Shown one piece after another: positions 27,384-38,412 of a stretch of 64,000 nt of DNA. Position 1 is the stretch's first letter. Every line of letters begins with the position of its first letter. The position numbers and the translations under genes were made by a program. Below the pieces are notes generated by a model that saw nothing but the letters and a program-made list of their open reading frames with translations, was not told the DNA's origin and did no database searches. The DNA is from Rhodanobacteraceae bacterium (lineage in GTDB: Bacteria > Pseudomonadota > Gammaproteobacteria > Xanthomonadales > Rhodanobacteraceae), in NCBI GenBank assembly GCA_030123585.1, contig CP126120.1, positions 2,233,001 to 2,297,000 on the forward strand. Direction: 5' to 3'.

Positions 27384-28384
27384 GAAATGGCTTCCGGGGC
27401 GGCGCCGGCGGGTGCGCGGGGCTCATCGGGCAACGGCGTGTGCCGGCGATCCGCCAGCGCAACGCCCGCCACCATGGATCGCAGCGTGCTCATGAACTGC
27501 ATCCCGTTGGAGAGTCGCAGCGGAGCGGCTTGCATTTCGATGGCTGACAAGAACGCATCCAATGTCTTGCGGTACTCGGGCCATCCCGCGCGGTTTTCGC
27601 CGTAGCGCGCCCACAACGCCTGCCAGCCAAACATGAAGCGCGCCGCCCGCTGCTGGACCGCGGCGAGCTGCGGATGCGGCTCGACATGGCTCAGGATGAA
27701 TTGAATGTGATCCCTCAGTTCCCACGGCGTCATCACCAGCGGAACGTTCACGGACTCGAAAGTCAGGGGCGCGATCGCGTCGTCCGGGCCGCCGTCGCAT
27801 GTCTCCATCCTCCAGCCGTCGGGGGGGGTGCGGTCGTGGGTGCGTCCCCGCCCCGCGAGATCCCAGAACGCTTCGCTGCCCACCGTGTCCGCGACGAGGT
27901 GTATGCGCTCCTGCGCCACCGGATTGATCACGCGGTGCGGCCGCCAGGTGTCGAAGATCCAGCACTCCCCGGGCGCCATGTTCACTTCGGCTTCGCCGCA
28001 CATGAAACGCACCCTGGGATGGGTGACGATCGGAACATGCACGCGCACCCGGTCGCGCCAGTAGTAATTGATGTCGGCGTGAGGCGTGACCTCGGCGCCC
28101 GCAGCCAATTTCATCAATCGCGTACGCCCCCATACGGCGCCCAGTCGCGCGAGGGCCATTTCGAGATAAGGGCAACGTCCAAGATATGGCGTGGGACGCA
28201 TCGGACCGGCGATGGCGTCGCTTTCCACGTCGCCCTCCACCGAAATCAGCGGCAGCGCGAAATTGCCGGGATATTGCTGCGGATGCGGGCGCCAAGCCTC
28301 TTCGCCGAGGGCGCGCACTTCGTTCGCGAGCCTCTCGGCATCGAATCGGACCGGCAGTTGGACAAATGGCACCTGTAGTTTCAT
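27380..28384 (-). CDS. AspH-type 2-oxoglutarate dioxygenase, paralog without sulfotransferase
   Basis: A 334-residue protein closely resembling the first half of its neighbour (both open MKL-VPF-QLP-FDAE-LA). Iron ligands are likely His102, Asp104 (PHADINYYW) and His150 (WRPHRVINP). The C-terminal part (about 180-330) matches the helical linker of the neighbour rather than a sulfotransferase, so the pair looks like a tandem duplication with loss or gain of the sulfotransferase. It starts 7 bp after the thiC stop, with GAGGG placed over that stop as ribosome site, which implies co-transcription with thiC. Confidence 0.8.
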   Translation of the reverse strand: MKLQVPFVQLPVRFDAERLANEVRALGEEAWRPHPQQYPGNFALPLISVEGDVESDAIAGPMRPTPYLGRCPYLEMALARLGAVWGRTRLMKLAAGAEVTPHADINYYWRDRVRVHVPIVTHPRVRFMCGEAEVNMAPGECWIFDTWRPHRVINPVAQERIHLVADTVGSEAFWDLAGRGRTHDRTPPDGWRMETCDGGPDDAIAPLTFESVNVPLVMTPWELRDHIQFILSHVEPHPQLAAVQQRAARFMFGWQALWARYGENRAGWPEYRKTLDAFLSAIEMQAAPLRLSNGMQFMSTLRSMVAGVALADRRHTPLPDEPRAPAGAAPEAIS

Positions 28385-28391
28385 GCAGCCC

Positions 28392-30434
<2,043 letters not shown>

Positions 30435-30605
30435 AAACCGTCATTGAAGCATGTTTGCCGGACGATGGCGAATGTACCCATTCGAAGCGGCTGTTGTGAA
30501 AAGTCAGGACAAGAAGTCCGTTCTGGTGTCGCAGGTTTCGCTGACATTCGCTCTCGCCCGTTGCTTCAACGAAGCAGCGATCAGGGACGATCGCACAAAC
30601 AAACA
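30435..30605. other. Promoter-bearing gap upstream of the thiC leader
   Basis: The thiC promoter must lie here, upstream of the riboswitch on the minus strand. Only a weak candidate is visible (a TACATT hexamer near 30470-30480 with a poor -35). GGAC-AAGAA-GTCC near 30505-30520 makes a short hairpin. No gene of its own is seen. Confidence 0.4.
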
Positions 30606-31241
30606 TCACCGCGGCGAGTAAGCCCGCAGGAACATCTCCACCGTCGCTTCCAGGTGCGCTTCGATTTCCTCGCGGGTGGGCTGGCCGCAGCCGAAACACA
30701 CGCGCGCGTGGTGTTCGCCCTTGAGCAGCGCGAAGAACTGGCTGGCGGCGCGGCGGGTGTCGGCGATGTCGAGCTGGTGCGCGGCGACTTCCTTCTGCAG
30801 CATCGCGGCCAGCGCGGCCTGCACCTGCATCGGGCCGGCTTCCCAGAACAGCTTGGCAAGCTTGGGCGATTGCCGCGAGCTCGCGACCAGCGTGCGATGC
30901 ATGCCCAGCGCGCTGTCGCTCATCATCATCGCGAAAAACGCGCGCGCGACGCCCAGCAACTGTCCGCGCACCGGCGCGTTCACATCCACCTCGAACAGGG
31001 CCCGCGGCAACAGCCCGTCGCACTTGCAGCGGACCGTCTCGATGAACAGCGCTTCCTTGCCGCCAAAATGGCTGTAGACGGTGAGCTTGGAGACGCCGGC
31101 TTCGGCCGCGACCGCATCCATGCTGGTGCCTTCAAAGCCGTGCTGCGGAAACAGGCGCATGGCCGCTTCCAGGATCGCAGCGCGTTTTTCGAGGTCCTTG
31201 GGCCGTCCGGGACCATTGCAGCGTTCGGGTACGGCGTTCAT
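30606..31241 (-). CDS. TetR/AcrR-family transcriptional regulator
   Basis: A 211-residue repressor. The helix-turn-helix is AAILEAAMRLFPQHGFEGTSMDAVAAEAGVSKLTVYSHFGGKEAL (given by positions 21-65). The ligand domain carries paired cysteines, Cys72/Cys74 (RCKCDG) and Cys182/Cys185 (VCFGCG), which could sense a metal or redox state; this is a suggestion only. Such regulators often act on their own promoter and on a neighbouring pump; here a TolC-family gene lies two genes away on the other strand. The ATG is preferred over an upstream TTG. Confidence 0.88.
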   Translation of the reverse strand: MNAVPERCNGPGRPKDLEKRAAILEAAMRLFPQHGFEGTSMDAVAAEAGVSKLTVYSHFGGKEALFIETVRCKCDGLLPRALFEVDVNAPVRGQLLGVARAFFAMMMSDSALGMHRTLVASSRQSPKLAKLFWEAGPMQVQAALAAMLQKEVAAHQLDIADTRRAASQFFALLKGEHHARVCFGCGQPTREEIEAHLEATVEMFLRAYSPR

Positions 31242-31280
31242 GGCGTGGGCAAGCAAATAATCGGGCGAGGGTTGCGTCTT

Positions 31281-31311
31281 GTTAGTATACGCTTGAGTAC
31301 ATATTTGTCCG
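31281..31311 (-). promoter_or_regulatory. Candidate tetR promoter with overlapping partial palindrome
   Basis: On the minus strand CGGACA and TATACT are separated by 16 bp, a fair sigma-70 arrangement about 40 bp before the tetR start. The region GTATAC-N6-GTAC is partly self-complementary and overlaps the -10, a plausible operator for the regulator itself. No gene is visible between this site and the hairpin at 31553: a short open frame at 31313-31582 has no recognisable protein character. The 31242-31605 gap otherwise holds only short repeats such as TGTCCGC. Confidence 0.4.
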
Positions 31312-31552
31312 ATTGACCGAAATCACAATCCCCTGTCCGCGTTGTCCGCAAGCTGTCCGCGGACACGGATTGCGCGCAAAGGGCCGTTGCATGTCCTTGA
31401 ATGTGAAGTTGAAATTTCACGGGCCGGATTGGCCCGGAACATGCTTCAAGGAAGCCGCGGACGCGGATGACCGCTGTCACGGCGGCGCGGTGACTTCCGG
31501 CACTTCGTCGCTGCCGGGCTGGCCGTCACCCTGCACACGTTGCCCGCGTCGC

Positions 31553-31580
31553 ACCGCCCGGCTTAAGCTTGGGCGGTTTT
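31553..31580 (+). terminator. Hairpin with T-run before pcm
   Basis: ACCGCCC (31553-31559) and GGGCGGT (31571-31577) form a 7-bp stem with an AAGCTT-containing loop, followed by TTT. It resembles a short intrinsic terminator pointing toward pcm, 25 bp before its start, so it may instead regulate or insulate pcm transcription. Confidence 0.4.
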
Positions 31581-31605
31581 AACCACGCAGGAACACCTGA
31601 TCGAC

Positions 31606-32271
31606 ATGAGTACCCATTTCGAATTCGCGACCGCACGCCAGAACATGGTGGAAAACCAGGTGCGGCCGTGGGAAGTGCTGGACGCGCGCGTGCTGGACGT
31701 GCTGTCGACGTTGCCGCGCGAACATTTCGTGCCTGCCGCGTACCGCGCGGTGGCGTACGCCGACATCGCGCTGCCGATCGGGCACGACGAGGTGATGCTG
31801 AAACCGGTCGTCGAAGGCCGCTTCCTGCAAGCCTTGCTGCCGGCCGCCGGCGAACGCGTGCTGGAAATCGGCACGGGCACCGGCTATTTCGCGGCCTGCC
31901 TGGCGAGGCTCGGCAGTCACGTCACCAGCATCGACCGCCGCGCCGAGTTCGTGGACGCCGCCCGCACGCGCCTGCAGGCACTCGCGATCGGCAACGTCGA
32001 ATGCCTGCACGCCGACGTGTTTTCCGGCTTCGCGCCGGCCGAACGCTTCGATGCCATCGCCGTGACCGGCGCAGTCGCCGCGGTGCCCGCACGTTTCGGC
32101 GAATGGCTGAAGCCGGCCGGCCGCATGGTGCTGGTGCGCGGCGCCGAACCCGCGATGCAGGCGGTGCTGCTGCAGCGCGCGTCCGATGGCGGCTGGATCG
32201 AGGACCGCCTGTTCGAAACCGATGTTCCCTACCTCGCCGGCGCCGAACCGGCGCCGCAATTCCGTCTGTAA
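31606..32271 (+). CDS. pcm: Protein-L-isoaspartate O-methyltransferase
   Basis: A 221-residue SAM-dependent methyltransferase that starts repair of isoaspartyl residues. The SAM motif I is RVLEIGTGTGYFAACLA, with motif post-I in TSIDRR, and the substrate-side ENQVRPWEVLDARVL and PIGHDEVMLKP segments are family-typical. It is followed at 48 bp by the TolC-family gene, and the two are probably one transcript. Confidence 0.88.
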   Translation: MSTHFEFATARQNMVENQVRPWEVLDARVLDVLSTLPREHFVPAAYRAVAYADIALPIGHDEVMLKPVVEGRFLQALLPAAGERVLEIGTGTGYFAACLARLGSHVTSIDRRAEFVDAARTRLQALAIGNVECLHADVFSGFAPAERFDAIAVTGAVAAVPARFGEWLKPAGRMVLVRGAEPAMQAVLLQRASDGGWIEDRLFETDVPYLAGAEPAPQFRL

Positions 32272-32319
32272 CCGCGTCGCCCGCAGCCGTCGCGCACCCC
32301 ATCAAGGATTGTTGCCCGC

Positions 32320-33753
32320 ATGATTCCACGTCCCGAGTCCCGCCGCCGTTTCGCACTCCGTGCCTGCGCCGTTGCCGTCGTGGCGGCGCTGGGCCTTGCC
32401 GGAGCCGCTTCGGCACACGCCGAGGATCTGATGGATGCCTACCGCCAGGCGCTGCAATCCGATCCGGTGCTGATGCAGGCCGAAGCCGGCAGCCGGATCG
32501 GCCACGAAGGCATGGTGCAGTCGCGCGCAGCGCTGCTGCCGCAGATCAACGGCAGCGTTTCCTACAACGACAGCCACGGCACCAACACCGGTGCCACGTT
32601 CGTGGACACCACGACCGGTCCTGCGGTGGTTTCTACGTACGGAGACAGCCAGGGCCGTTCACGCACCGCGGCGGTCGGCCTCAACCAGGTGCTGTTCGAT
32701 CTCGGCAAGTTCGCGCAACTGCGCGCCAGCAAATCCAGCGCGGATGCCGCCGCCGCGCAGTACGTCGCCGCGGAACAGGACCTGATCCTGCGTGTGGCGA
32801 CCGCATATTTCACCGTGCTCACCGACGAAGACCAGTTGCGCTACGCCGAGGCCAACGAGAAGGCGCTCAGCAAGCAACTGGAAGCGGCGCAGGCCAAGTA
32901 TGCGGTCGGACTGTCCGCGGTCACCGACGCCGACAACGCCAAGGCCCAGCAGGCCGCGGCCGCCGCCGCCGTGATCCAGGCGCAGACCACGCTCTACAAC
33001 GACCGCGAGGCGCTGGCCCAGATCACCGGCAAGACGCCCATCGCGCTCAAGGCGCTGATCGACAACCTGCCGCTGGACCACCCGCAACCCGACAACGTGG
33101 AGGACTGGGTGAAGACCGCGCTGGCCAGCAATCCCACGCTGCAGGCGCAACGCGACCAGGTCGATGCCTCGCAGCACGACATCACCGCGGCGCGCGCGGG
33201 TCACCTGCCGACCCTGAACGCCTCGGTGCAATACTCGCGCAGTCCCTCGTGGGGTCCGGGCACCCGCGGCGACCTGGCGGGATTGCCCAGCAACGTCACC
33301 AATGTGCTGCACGCCGACAGCCGCACCACCGACACCACGCTGGGACTGGTGCTATCCGTGCCGCTGTTCGCCGGCGGCGGCACCCAGTCGCGGGTGCGCC
33401 AGGCGATCGCCCAGCGCGATCAGGCCAGCGACATCCTGGAGCAGGATCGCCGCCAGATCGTCGCCACCACCCGCAACGCGTTCAATTCCATCGAGGCCGG
33501 CATCAGCCAGGTCCAGGCGCAGAAAGATGCAGTCGCGTCCGCGCAGAAGGCGCTGCAATCCACCCAGGCCGGCTACGAGGTCGGCAGCCAGACCATCCTG
33601 GACGTGCTGTTCGCGCAGCAGACCCTGTTCCAGGCGCAAAGCGCGTACTCGCAGGCGCGGCATGCCTACGTGATCAACCAGCTCGATCTCAAGTACGCCG
33701 CCGGCGTACTGTCGGTGAAGGATCTCGAAGCCGTCAACGCATTGCTGCAATAG
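32320..33753 (+). CDS. tolC: TolC-family outer membrane efflux protein
   Basis: A 477-residue outer membrane channel protein with a signal peptide (residues about 12-33, cleavage near ASAHAEDL). The two-fold OEP repeat is visible: the first half begins DAYRQALQSDPVLMQAEAG and the second GALASNPTLQAQRDQVDAS-like, each with coiled helices and beta strands such as TLGLVLSVPLFAGGGTQSRVRQA. It ends in LDLKYAAGVLSVKDLEAVN. The length and repeat fit the type I secretion / AcrAB TolC branch. It has no adjacent inner-membrane pump, so it probably serves several. Confidence 0.92.
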   Translation: MIPRPESRRRFALRACAVAVVAALGLAGAASAHAEDLMDAYRQALQSDPVLMQAEAGSRIGHEGMVQSRAALLPQINGSVSYNDSHGTNTGATFVDTTTGPAVVSTYGDSQGRSRTAAVGLNQVLFDLGKFAQLRASKSSADAAAAQYVAAEQDLILRVATAYFTVLTDEDQLRYAEANEKALSKQLEAAQAKYAVGLSAVTDADNAKAQQAAAAAAVIQAQTTLYNDREALAQITGKTPIALKALIDNLPLDHPQPDNVEDWVKTALASNPTLQAQRDQVDASQHDITAARAGHLPTLNASVQYSRSPSWGPGTRGDLAGLPSNVTNVLHADSRTTDTTLGLVLSVPLFAGGGTQSRVRQAIAQRDQASDILEQDRRQIVATTRNAFNSIEAGISQVQAQKDAVASAQKALQSTQAGYEVGSQTILDVLFAQQTLFQAQSAYSQARHAYVINQLDLKYAAGVLSVKDLEAVNALLQ

Positions 33754-33768
33754 GGGAAAGCCGCGCGT

Positions 33769-33787
33769 CCCCGGATCAAGTCCGGGG
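33769..33787. terminator. Hairpin in the tolC-waaA convergent gap
   Basis: CCCCGGATCAAGTCCGGGG is a perfect 7-bp stem with a 5-base loop between convergent genes. No T-run follows on either side, so it may be a bidirectional weak terminator or a small dispersed palindrome. Confidence 0.5.
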
Positions 33788-33817
33788 CAGGCTCTGCCGC
33801 GACTGCCGCGTCAAACG

Positions 33818-35152
33818 CTAGCGTGTCTTCTGCGCCGGCACATCCATGTGCCGGAGCTCGGATCGCGTCTCGCTTTGCGCATAGCGCGCCCGCGCGAAGA
33901 TGCGTCCTAGTAGCGCCATGGTGCGACGCGCCGCACCGCGTTCGCGCGCACACACCGCGCGCGCCGCGGTACCCATCCGCGCCAGCTCCAACGGGTTGCG
34001 CAGCAGTTCCAGCACCACCTCGCCCAATTCCTGCGCGGACCCGACCTGGCGCGCGGCGCCGGCGTCGATCATGCTGCGGGTGATTTCCTCGAAATTGAAG
34101 GTGTACGGGCCGACCACCACCGGCCTGGACAGCGCCGCCGGCTCCAGCACGTTGTGACCGCCGATCGGCACCAGCGAGCCCGCGACGAAGGCCAGATCGC
34201 AGGCCGCGAAATAGCGCATCATCACGCCCATTGCGTCGATCACCAGGCATTGCGTCTCCGCGTCGGCGTCGCCCGCGGAATGGGTGGCCACGGCGAAGCC
34301 GAGATTGCGCGCGGCGTGTTCGACCAGGCGAAAGCGCTCCGGATGACGGGCCGCCACCAGCAGCAATGCATCCGGCATCCGCGCCAGCACCCGGAGATGC
34401 GCCTCGAACGCGGCCAGTTCCTCGCCCTCGTGGGTGCTGGCCGCGAACCAGACCGGCCGCGTCGCCCCCCACTGCGCGCGCATTTCGTCGCCGCGCCGGC
34501 GCGCCCCCTTGGGCAACGGCATGTCGTACTTGAGATTGCCGGAAACGTGCACGCGATCAGGCGGGGCGCCCAGCACGCGGTAGCGCCGCGCATCCGCGTG
34601 CGATTGAGCGGCGACCAGCGCGACGTTCCCGAGCGCCTGGCGCACCAGCGCCTGGATCGGCCGGTAGCCGCGCAGCGAGCGTTCCGACAGGCGCGCGTTG
34701 ACCACCGCCAAAGGAATGTCCCGCCGCCCGCACTGATGGAACAGGTTCGGCCAGATCTCGGTTTCCATCACCACCGCCAGCGCCGGCCGGACGCGGTCCA
34801 GGAAGCGCGTCACCGAGCGCGGCAGGTCGTAGGGCAGGTAGACGTGGAACACCGTATCGCCGAACAACTTGCGCACGCGCTCGGAGCCGGTCGGCGTCAC
34901 CGTGGTGACCACCATCGGGCGCGGCGCGTAACGCCGCTGCAGCGACTGGATCAACGGCAACGCGGCATTGACCTCGCCCACCGACACCGCGTGCACCCAG
35001 ATGGAATCGTGCAGGCCCGGATCGGGGAAACGCCCGAAGCGTTCGCGCCAGCGCCGGAAATACCCGCGGTAGCGAAACCCGCGCGCCACCAGCCGCCACA
35101 CGATGACCGGCGTGGCGAGATACATCGCGACGGTGTAGAGGAATCGCAGCAT
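33818..35152 (-). CDS. waaA: 3-deoxy-D-manno-octulosonic acid (Kdo) transferase
   Basis: Adds Kdo from CMP-Kdo to the lipid A precursor, the first LPS-core sugars. The 444-residue protein has an N-terminal membrane anchor (MLRFLYTVAMYLATPVIVW), the GT30 N-domain (IWVHAVSVGEVNAALPLI, METEIWPNL) and the C-domain ending GGHNVLEPAALSRPVVVGPY with FEEI. FAASTHEGEELAA is typical of WaaA. The ATG at the anchor is chosen over a 42-codon upstream extension that crosses a repeat. It is separate from the heptose operon but the two supply the same LPS core. Confidence 0.95.
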   Translation of the reverse strand: MLRFLYTVAMYLATPVIVWRLVARGFRYRGYFRRWRERFGRFPDPGLHDSIWVHAVSVGEVNAALPLIQSLQRRYAPRPMVVTTVTPTGSERVRKLFGDTVFHVYLPYDLPRSVTRFLDRVRPALAVVMETEIWPNLFHQCGRRDIPLAVVNARLSERSLRGYRPIQALVRQALGNVALVAAQSHADARRYRVLGAPPDRVHVSGNLKYDMPLPKGARRRGDEMRAQWGATRPVWFAASTHEGEELAAFEAHLRVLARMPDALLLVAARHPERFRLVEHAARNLGFAVATHSAGDADAETQCLVIDAMGVMMRYFAACDLAFVAGSLVPIGGHNVLEPAALSRPVVVGPYTFNFEEITRSMIDAGAARQVGSAQELGEVVLELLRNPLELARMGTAARAVCARERGAARRTMALLGRIFARARYAQSETRSELRHMDVPAQKTR

Positions 35153-35251
35153 GACGCGGGACCGGGGCGGCAGCGGGCGAGTATAACTTTCGCGCGGCGC
35201 TCGGCTGGTTTCCGTGCAACGACACCTCGCGTGACTGCTTCGCTTTTGCTC

Positions 35252-35277
35252 GTCATCCCGGCGAAAGCCGGGATCCA
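35252..35277. repeat. REP-like palindrome, single arm
   Basis: GTCATCCCGGCGAAAGCCGG with ATCCCGGC/GCCGGGAT as a perfect 8-bp stem and GAAA loop, sharing the GTCAT start with the copies at 9858 and 17638. It lies in the 269-bp gap between the waaA start and the permease gene end, upstream of the waaA promoter region. Confidence 0.75.
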
Positions 35278-35421
35278 TTTTTACCGCGCAAGAGAGGCTG
35301 TCGTTTGGGCTCCGCTCGCCGCCGAGGCAAGTGAAACCCGGCGAAAACGCTTTCTACGAAAGCGCGTCTTGCGGGAGGCGCACCGGAAAAGACATGGATG
35401 TCGTAGTGCGCACAGCGAACT

Positions 35422-36450
35422 TCAAATCAGCCGCGCCGCCGTCAGTTCGCTCTTGAGATACGCGTAATAGATCGGCGCGGCGACCACGCCGGGCAGTCCG
35501 AATGCCGCTTCCATCACCAGCATTGCCAGCAGGATTTCCCAGGCACGCGCGTGGATGCGGTGGCCGACGATCTTCGCGTTGAGGAAATACTCCAGCTTGT
35601 GGATCAGGATCAGGAAGATCAGCGCGCCCAGCGCAGCCCACAGCGACATCGACAGCGCGACGATCACGATCAGGGTGTTGGAAACCAGGTTCCCGACCAC
35701 CGGCAGCAGGCCGACGATGAAGGTGATCGCGATCAGGGTCTTGGTCAACGGCAGGTGCACGCCGGCCAGCGGCAGCGCGATCAGCAGGAAGATCGCAGTG
35801 AACAGGGTGTTGAGCGCCGAGATGCGCGCCTGCGCGAACACGATGTCGTGGAAGGCCTGCGCGAAGCGCGCGCAACGCGCGGTCAGGTCGCGCCGCAGCG
35901 GCCCCGCGCTGGCCACCTCGCGCATGTGCGTGAGCGCCACCAGCGCGCCCAATGCGAGACCCACCAGGATGCGACCGAACACGTGCGCCGTTTCCTTGCC
36001 GGCGACCTGCAATTGCCCGGCGTGCGTGCGTGCGAGTTGCGTCGCGGTGTAGCGAAAATCCTCGGCACTGACCGGCAGATACGCCACGATCCACGCCGGC
36101 AACTGGGTGCGGGCGCGGTCGATGGTCGGCATCATCCGGTCGAACAAGGTGTTCGGGTCGCCGAGTTCGGCGCGGAAGAACGCGACCGCGCCGAAAATCA
36201 GCAGCGCGAGCAAACCCGCGACCACCACCGCGAGTACGCCCACCACCAGTTGCCGCGCCCACCCGCCCGGCCAGCGGCGTTCCAGCCACGGCGCCAGCGC
36301 GTCGACCACCGCGTACACCAGCAGGCCCGCGATCAGTGCCGGCAACAGGTGCGCGGACATCACGAACAGCAAGGCCACCGCCGCCGCGAGGTAACTTGCG
36401 ACCGCGGTGTGGCGGGTGGCGTGGGGAGGCACGCGGGCGTCGTCGTTCAT
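35422..36450 (-). CDS. AI-2E/PerM-family membrane transporter
   Basis: A 342-residue polytopic protein with about eight hydrophobic segments. The family traits are a long soluble region between the third and fourth segments (about residues 95-180), then [22 protein letters not shown] and [17 protein letters not shown], and a late [25 protein letters not shown]. The family exports small molecules or ions; substrate cannot be read from sequence. The ATG is the first with family character. Divergent from pyrF, with which it shares a 91-bp promoter gap. Confidence 0.87.
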   Translation of the reverse strand: MNDDARVPPHATRHTAVASYLAAAVALLFVMSAHLLPALIAGLLVYAVVDALAPWLERRWPGGWARQLVVGVLAVVVAGLLALLIFGAVAFFRAELGDPNTLFDRMMPTIDRARTQLPAWIVAYLPVSAEDFRYTATQLARTHAGQLQVAGKETAHVFGRILVGLALGALVALTHMREVASAGPLRRDLTARCARFAQAFHDIVFAQARISALNTLFTAIFLLIALPLAGVHLPLTKTLIAITFIVGLLPVVGNLVSNTLIVIVALSMSLWAALGALIFLILIHKLEYFLNAKIVGHRIHARAWEILLAMLVMEAAFGLPGVVAAPIYYAYLKSELTAARLI

Positions 36451-36541
36451 GCGGATCGAGTCTGGCAGCGGCGCGTCCGCGACTCCAGTGCCGGAGGCGC
36501 CGTTAAAATCGTGCGCTGCCGCCAACGGAGCGCCGACGCCG

Positions 36542-37249
36542 ATGCCCAAGTCCATTCCTGCACGCGACCGCCTGATCTTCGCGCTCGACGTGCCGGACCG
36601 CGCCGAAGCCGTCGCATGGATGGACCGGCTGGGCGACGCGGTGTCGTTCTACAAGATCGGATTGGAATTGTTGAGCGGCGGCGATTACTTCCCGGTGCTG
36701 GACGAACTCGCCGCGCGCGGAAAAAAAATCTTCGCCGACCTGAAGTTCCACGACGTGCCGGCCACCGTCGCCGGCGCGGTGCGCGGCCTGGCGCAACGTC
36801 CGATCACCTTCGCGACCCTGCATTGCGACAGCCGCGCGATGCTGGAAGCCGCGGCCGCGGCGAAAGGTCCGCTGCAATTGCTGGCGGTGACGGTGCTGAC
36901 CAGCAACGACGCCGGGGATCTCGCCGCGCTGGGCGTGCGCGGCGATCCCGCGGACGTGGTGATCCAGCGCGCGCAGCTCGCGCAAAGCGCCGGCATCGAC
37001 GGCGTGGTGTGCTCCGGCGCCGACCTGCCGCGCCTGCGCGATGCGCTGGGGGCGGAACTCCTCACGGTCTGCCCCGGCATCCGCCCGGCCGGGCCGTCCG
37101 GCGATGACCAGAAGCGCACGGTGGACGTGCCCACCGCATTCGCGCAAGGCGCCGATTACATCGTGGTGGGCCGGCCGATCCGCAAGGCCCCCGATCCGCG
37201 CGCGGCGGCCAAGGCCATCGTCGACCAGATCGCCGCTGCCAAGGGCTGA
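36542..37249 (+). CDS. pyrF: Orotidine 5'-phosphate decarboxylase
   Basis: Last step of UMP synthesis. The 235-residue TIM barrel has the signature [16 protein letters not shown] with the catalytic Lys-Asp-Lys-Asp array (DLKFHD), LALDVPD-like [11 protein letters not shown] at the N-terminus, and a C-terminal [17 protein letters not shown] phosphate site. This is the class I bacterial enzyme. The next gene starts 38 bp downstream. Confidence 0.96.
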   Translation: MPKSIPARDRLIFALDVPDRAEAVAWMDRLGDAVSFYKIGLELLSGGDYFPVLDELAARGKKIFADLKFHDVPATVAGAVRGLAQRPITFATLHCDSRAMLEAAAAAKGPLQLLAVTVLTSNDAGDLAALGVRGDPADVVIQRAQLAQSAGIDGVVCSGADLPRLRDALGAELLTVCPGIRPAGPSGDDQKRTVDVPTAFAQGADYIVVGRPIRKAPDPRAAAKAIVDQIAAAKG

Positions 37250-37287
37250 ACTTGCACGCCGCCCGCAGCCTCGCCACACTCCGGCGC

Positions 37288-38274
37288 ATGCGAACCACAA
37301 CCTGCCGCCGACCTGCAGCGCTTGCCGCCGCGTGTGCATTCGCGCTCGCGCTCGCGGCCTGCCATCACGCGCCGCCGCCGCCCAGCAACGCCACACCCGA
37401 AAAGGCGGTCGCCACCAGCCTGCAGCTGACCGCGTCGGGCGATTTCGACGGCTTGATGAGGAACCGCTTGCCGCCCGCCGATTACGCCACGTGGCGCGCG
37501 GAGTGGGACAAGCAGCACGCGCACCCGATGCCGGCCTCGGTCGACCAGCAGAAGCAGTTCGCGGACATCATGCGGATGCTGACCGAGCCCGGCGCCGAGG
37601 CGAAGCTCGCCAAGCGCCTGCAACCCGAACTCGCCGACCTGCGCGGCAAGAGCCAGACCATGCCGATTTTCGGCAGCATCCTCGAGGCCGCGATCAAGCA
37701 GATGATCGCCGAATCGCCGCAACTCGGGCCGGCCCAGCAGACGCTCGCGAACCAGGGCCTGGGCGCGCTGGCGGAATGGGCGAAAACGACCGATTTCAGC
37801 GACACCAAAAAAGCCGGCAAGGCGATTGCACTGGTCTGCGCCACCGCGCGCGAACTGCACGTGCAGACGCTCGACCAATGGCGCGCGCTCGATTACGCCA
37901 CCACGATGAAGGATTACGGAATCATCTGGAACGGCCTGGAGAAGCTGCTGGACCTGTACGGGCTCGACATCGCGGGCAGCCTCACCGATGCGAAGGTCGG
38001 CGCCACCGCGAACGACGGCAGCCATGTCACGGTCAAGCTCGACCTGAAGCTGGCGGGCAAGCCGCTGTCCGGCGCGTGGCCGATGCTGAAACAGGACGGC
38101 CACTGGTACGACGCCGCACTGCTGGAAGCGTGGCAGAAGGCGCACCCGGCCACGGCGGCCAGCACGGCGGCGCCGGCAGGCACCGCCCCGGCACCCGCCA
38201 CGTCCGCACCACCTCCTTCCGCCGCCATCCCCGCGCCCCATGCAAGCGCGACGCCCGCGGCAAGCCATTCCTGA
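37288..38274 (+). CDS. Lipoprotein of unknown function
   Basis: A 328-residue protein with a lipoprotein signal peptide (lipobox LALAAC near residue 25). The mature part is helical and ends in a low-complexity Ala/Pro/Thr tail (about residues 290-328). No catalytic motif is recognised. Phrases such as GHWYDAALLEAWQKAHP suggest a small conserved domain that is repeated in related genomes, but I cannot name it. The ATG is preferred to a TTG twelve codons upstream. Confidence 0.7.
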   Translation: MRTTTCRRPAALAAACAFALALAACHHAPPPPSNATPEKAVATSLQLTASGDFDGLMRNRLPPADYATWRAEWDKQHAHPMPASVDQQKQFADIMRMLTEPGAEAKLAKRLQPELADLRGKSQTMPIFGSILEAAIKQMIAESPQLGPAQQTLANQGLGALAEWAKTTDFSDTKKAGKAIALVCATARELHVQTLDQWRALDYATTMKDYGIIWNGLEKLLDLYGLDIAGSLTDAKVGATANDGSHVTVKLDLKLAGKPLSGAWPMLKQDGHWYDAALLEAWQKAHPATAASTAAPAGTAPAPATSAPPPSAAIPAPHASATPAASHS

Positions 38275-38412
38275 CATTTTCCTGACGGCCCGCGGCCGGT
38301 TGTCGGGTTTGGCGCTCGCGCCAGGTCCATGCGGACCCCGGCCCACGGGGATTTCACAAGGTTGTGGGAGAATCGCGGGCCCCGCACCCTGTCAGGCCGG
38401 CACGTCGAATCG

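Noticed and set aside
31313..31582. 89-residue plus-strand open frame before pcm
   Set aside because: No ribosome site or recognisable protein character; it runs through a hairpin with T-run.
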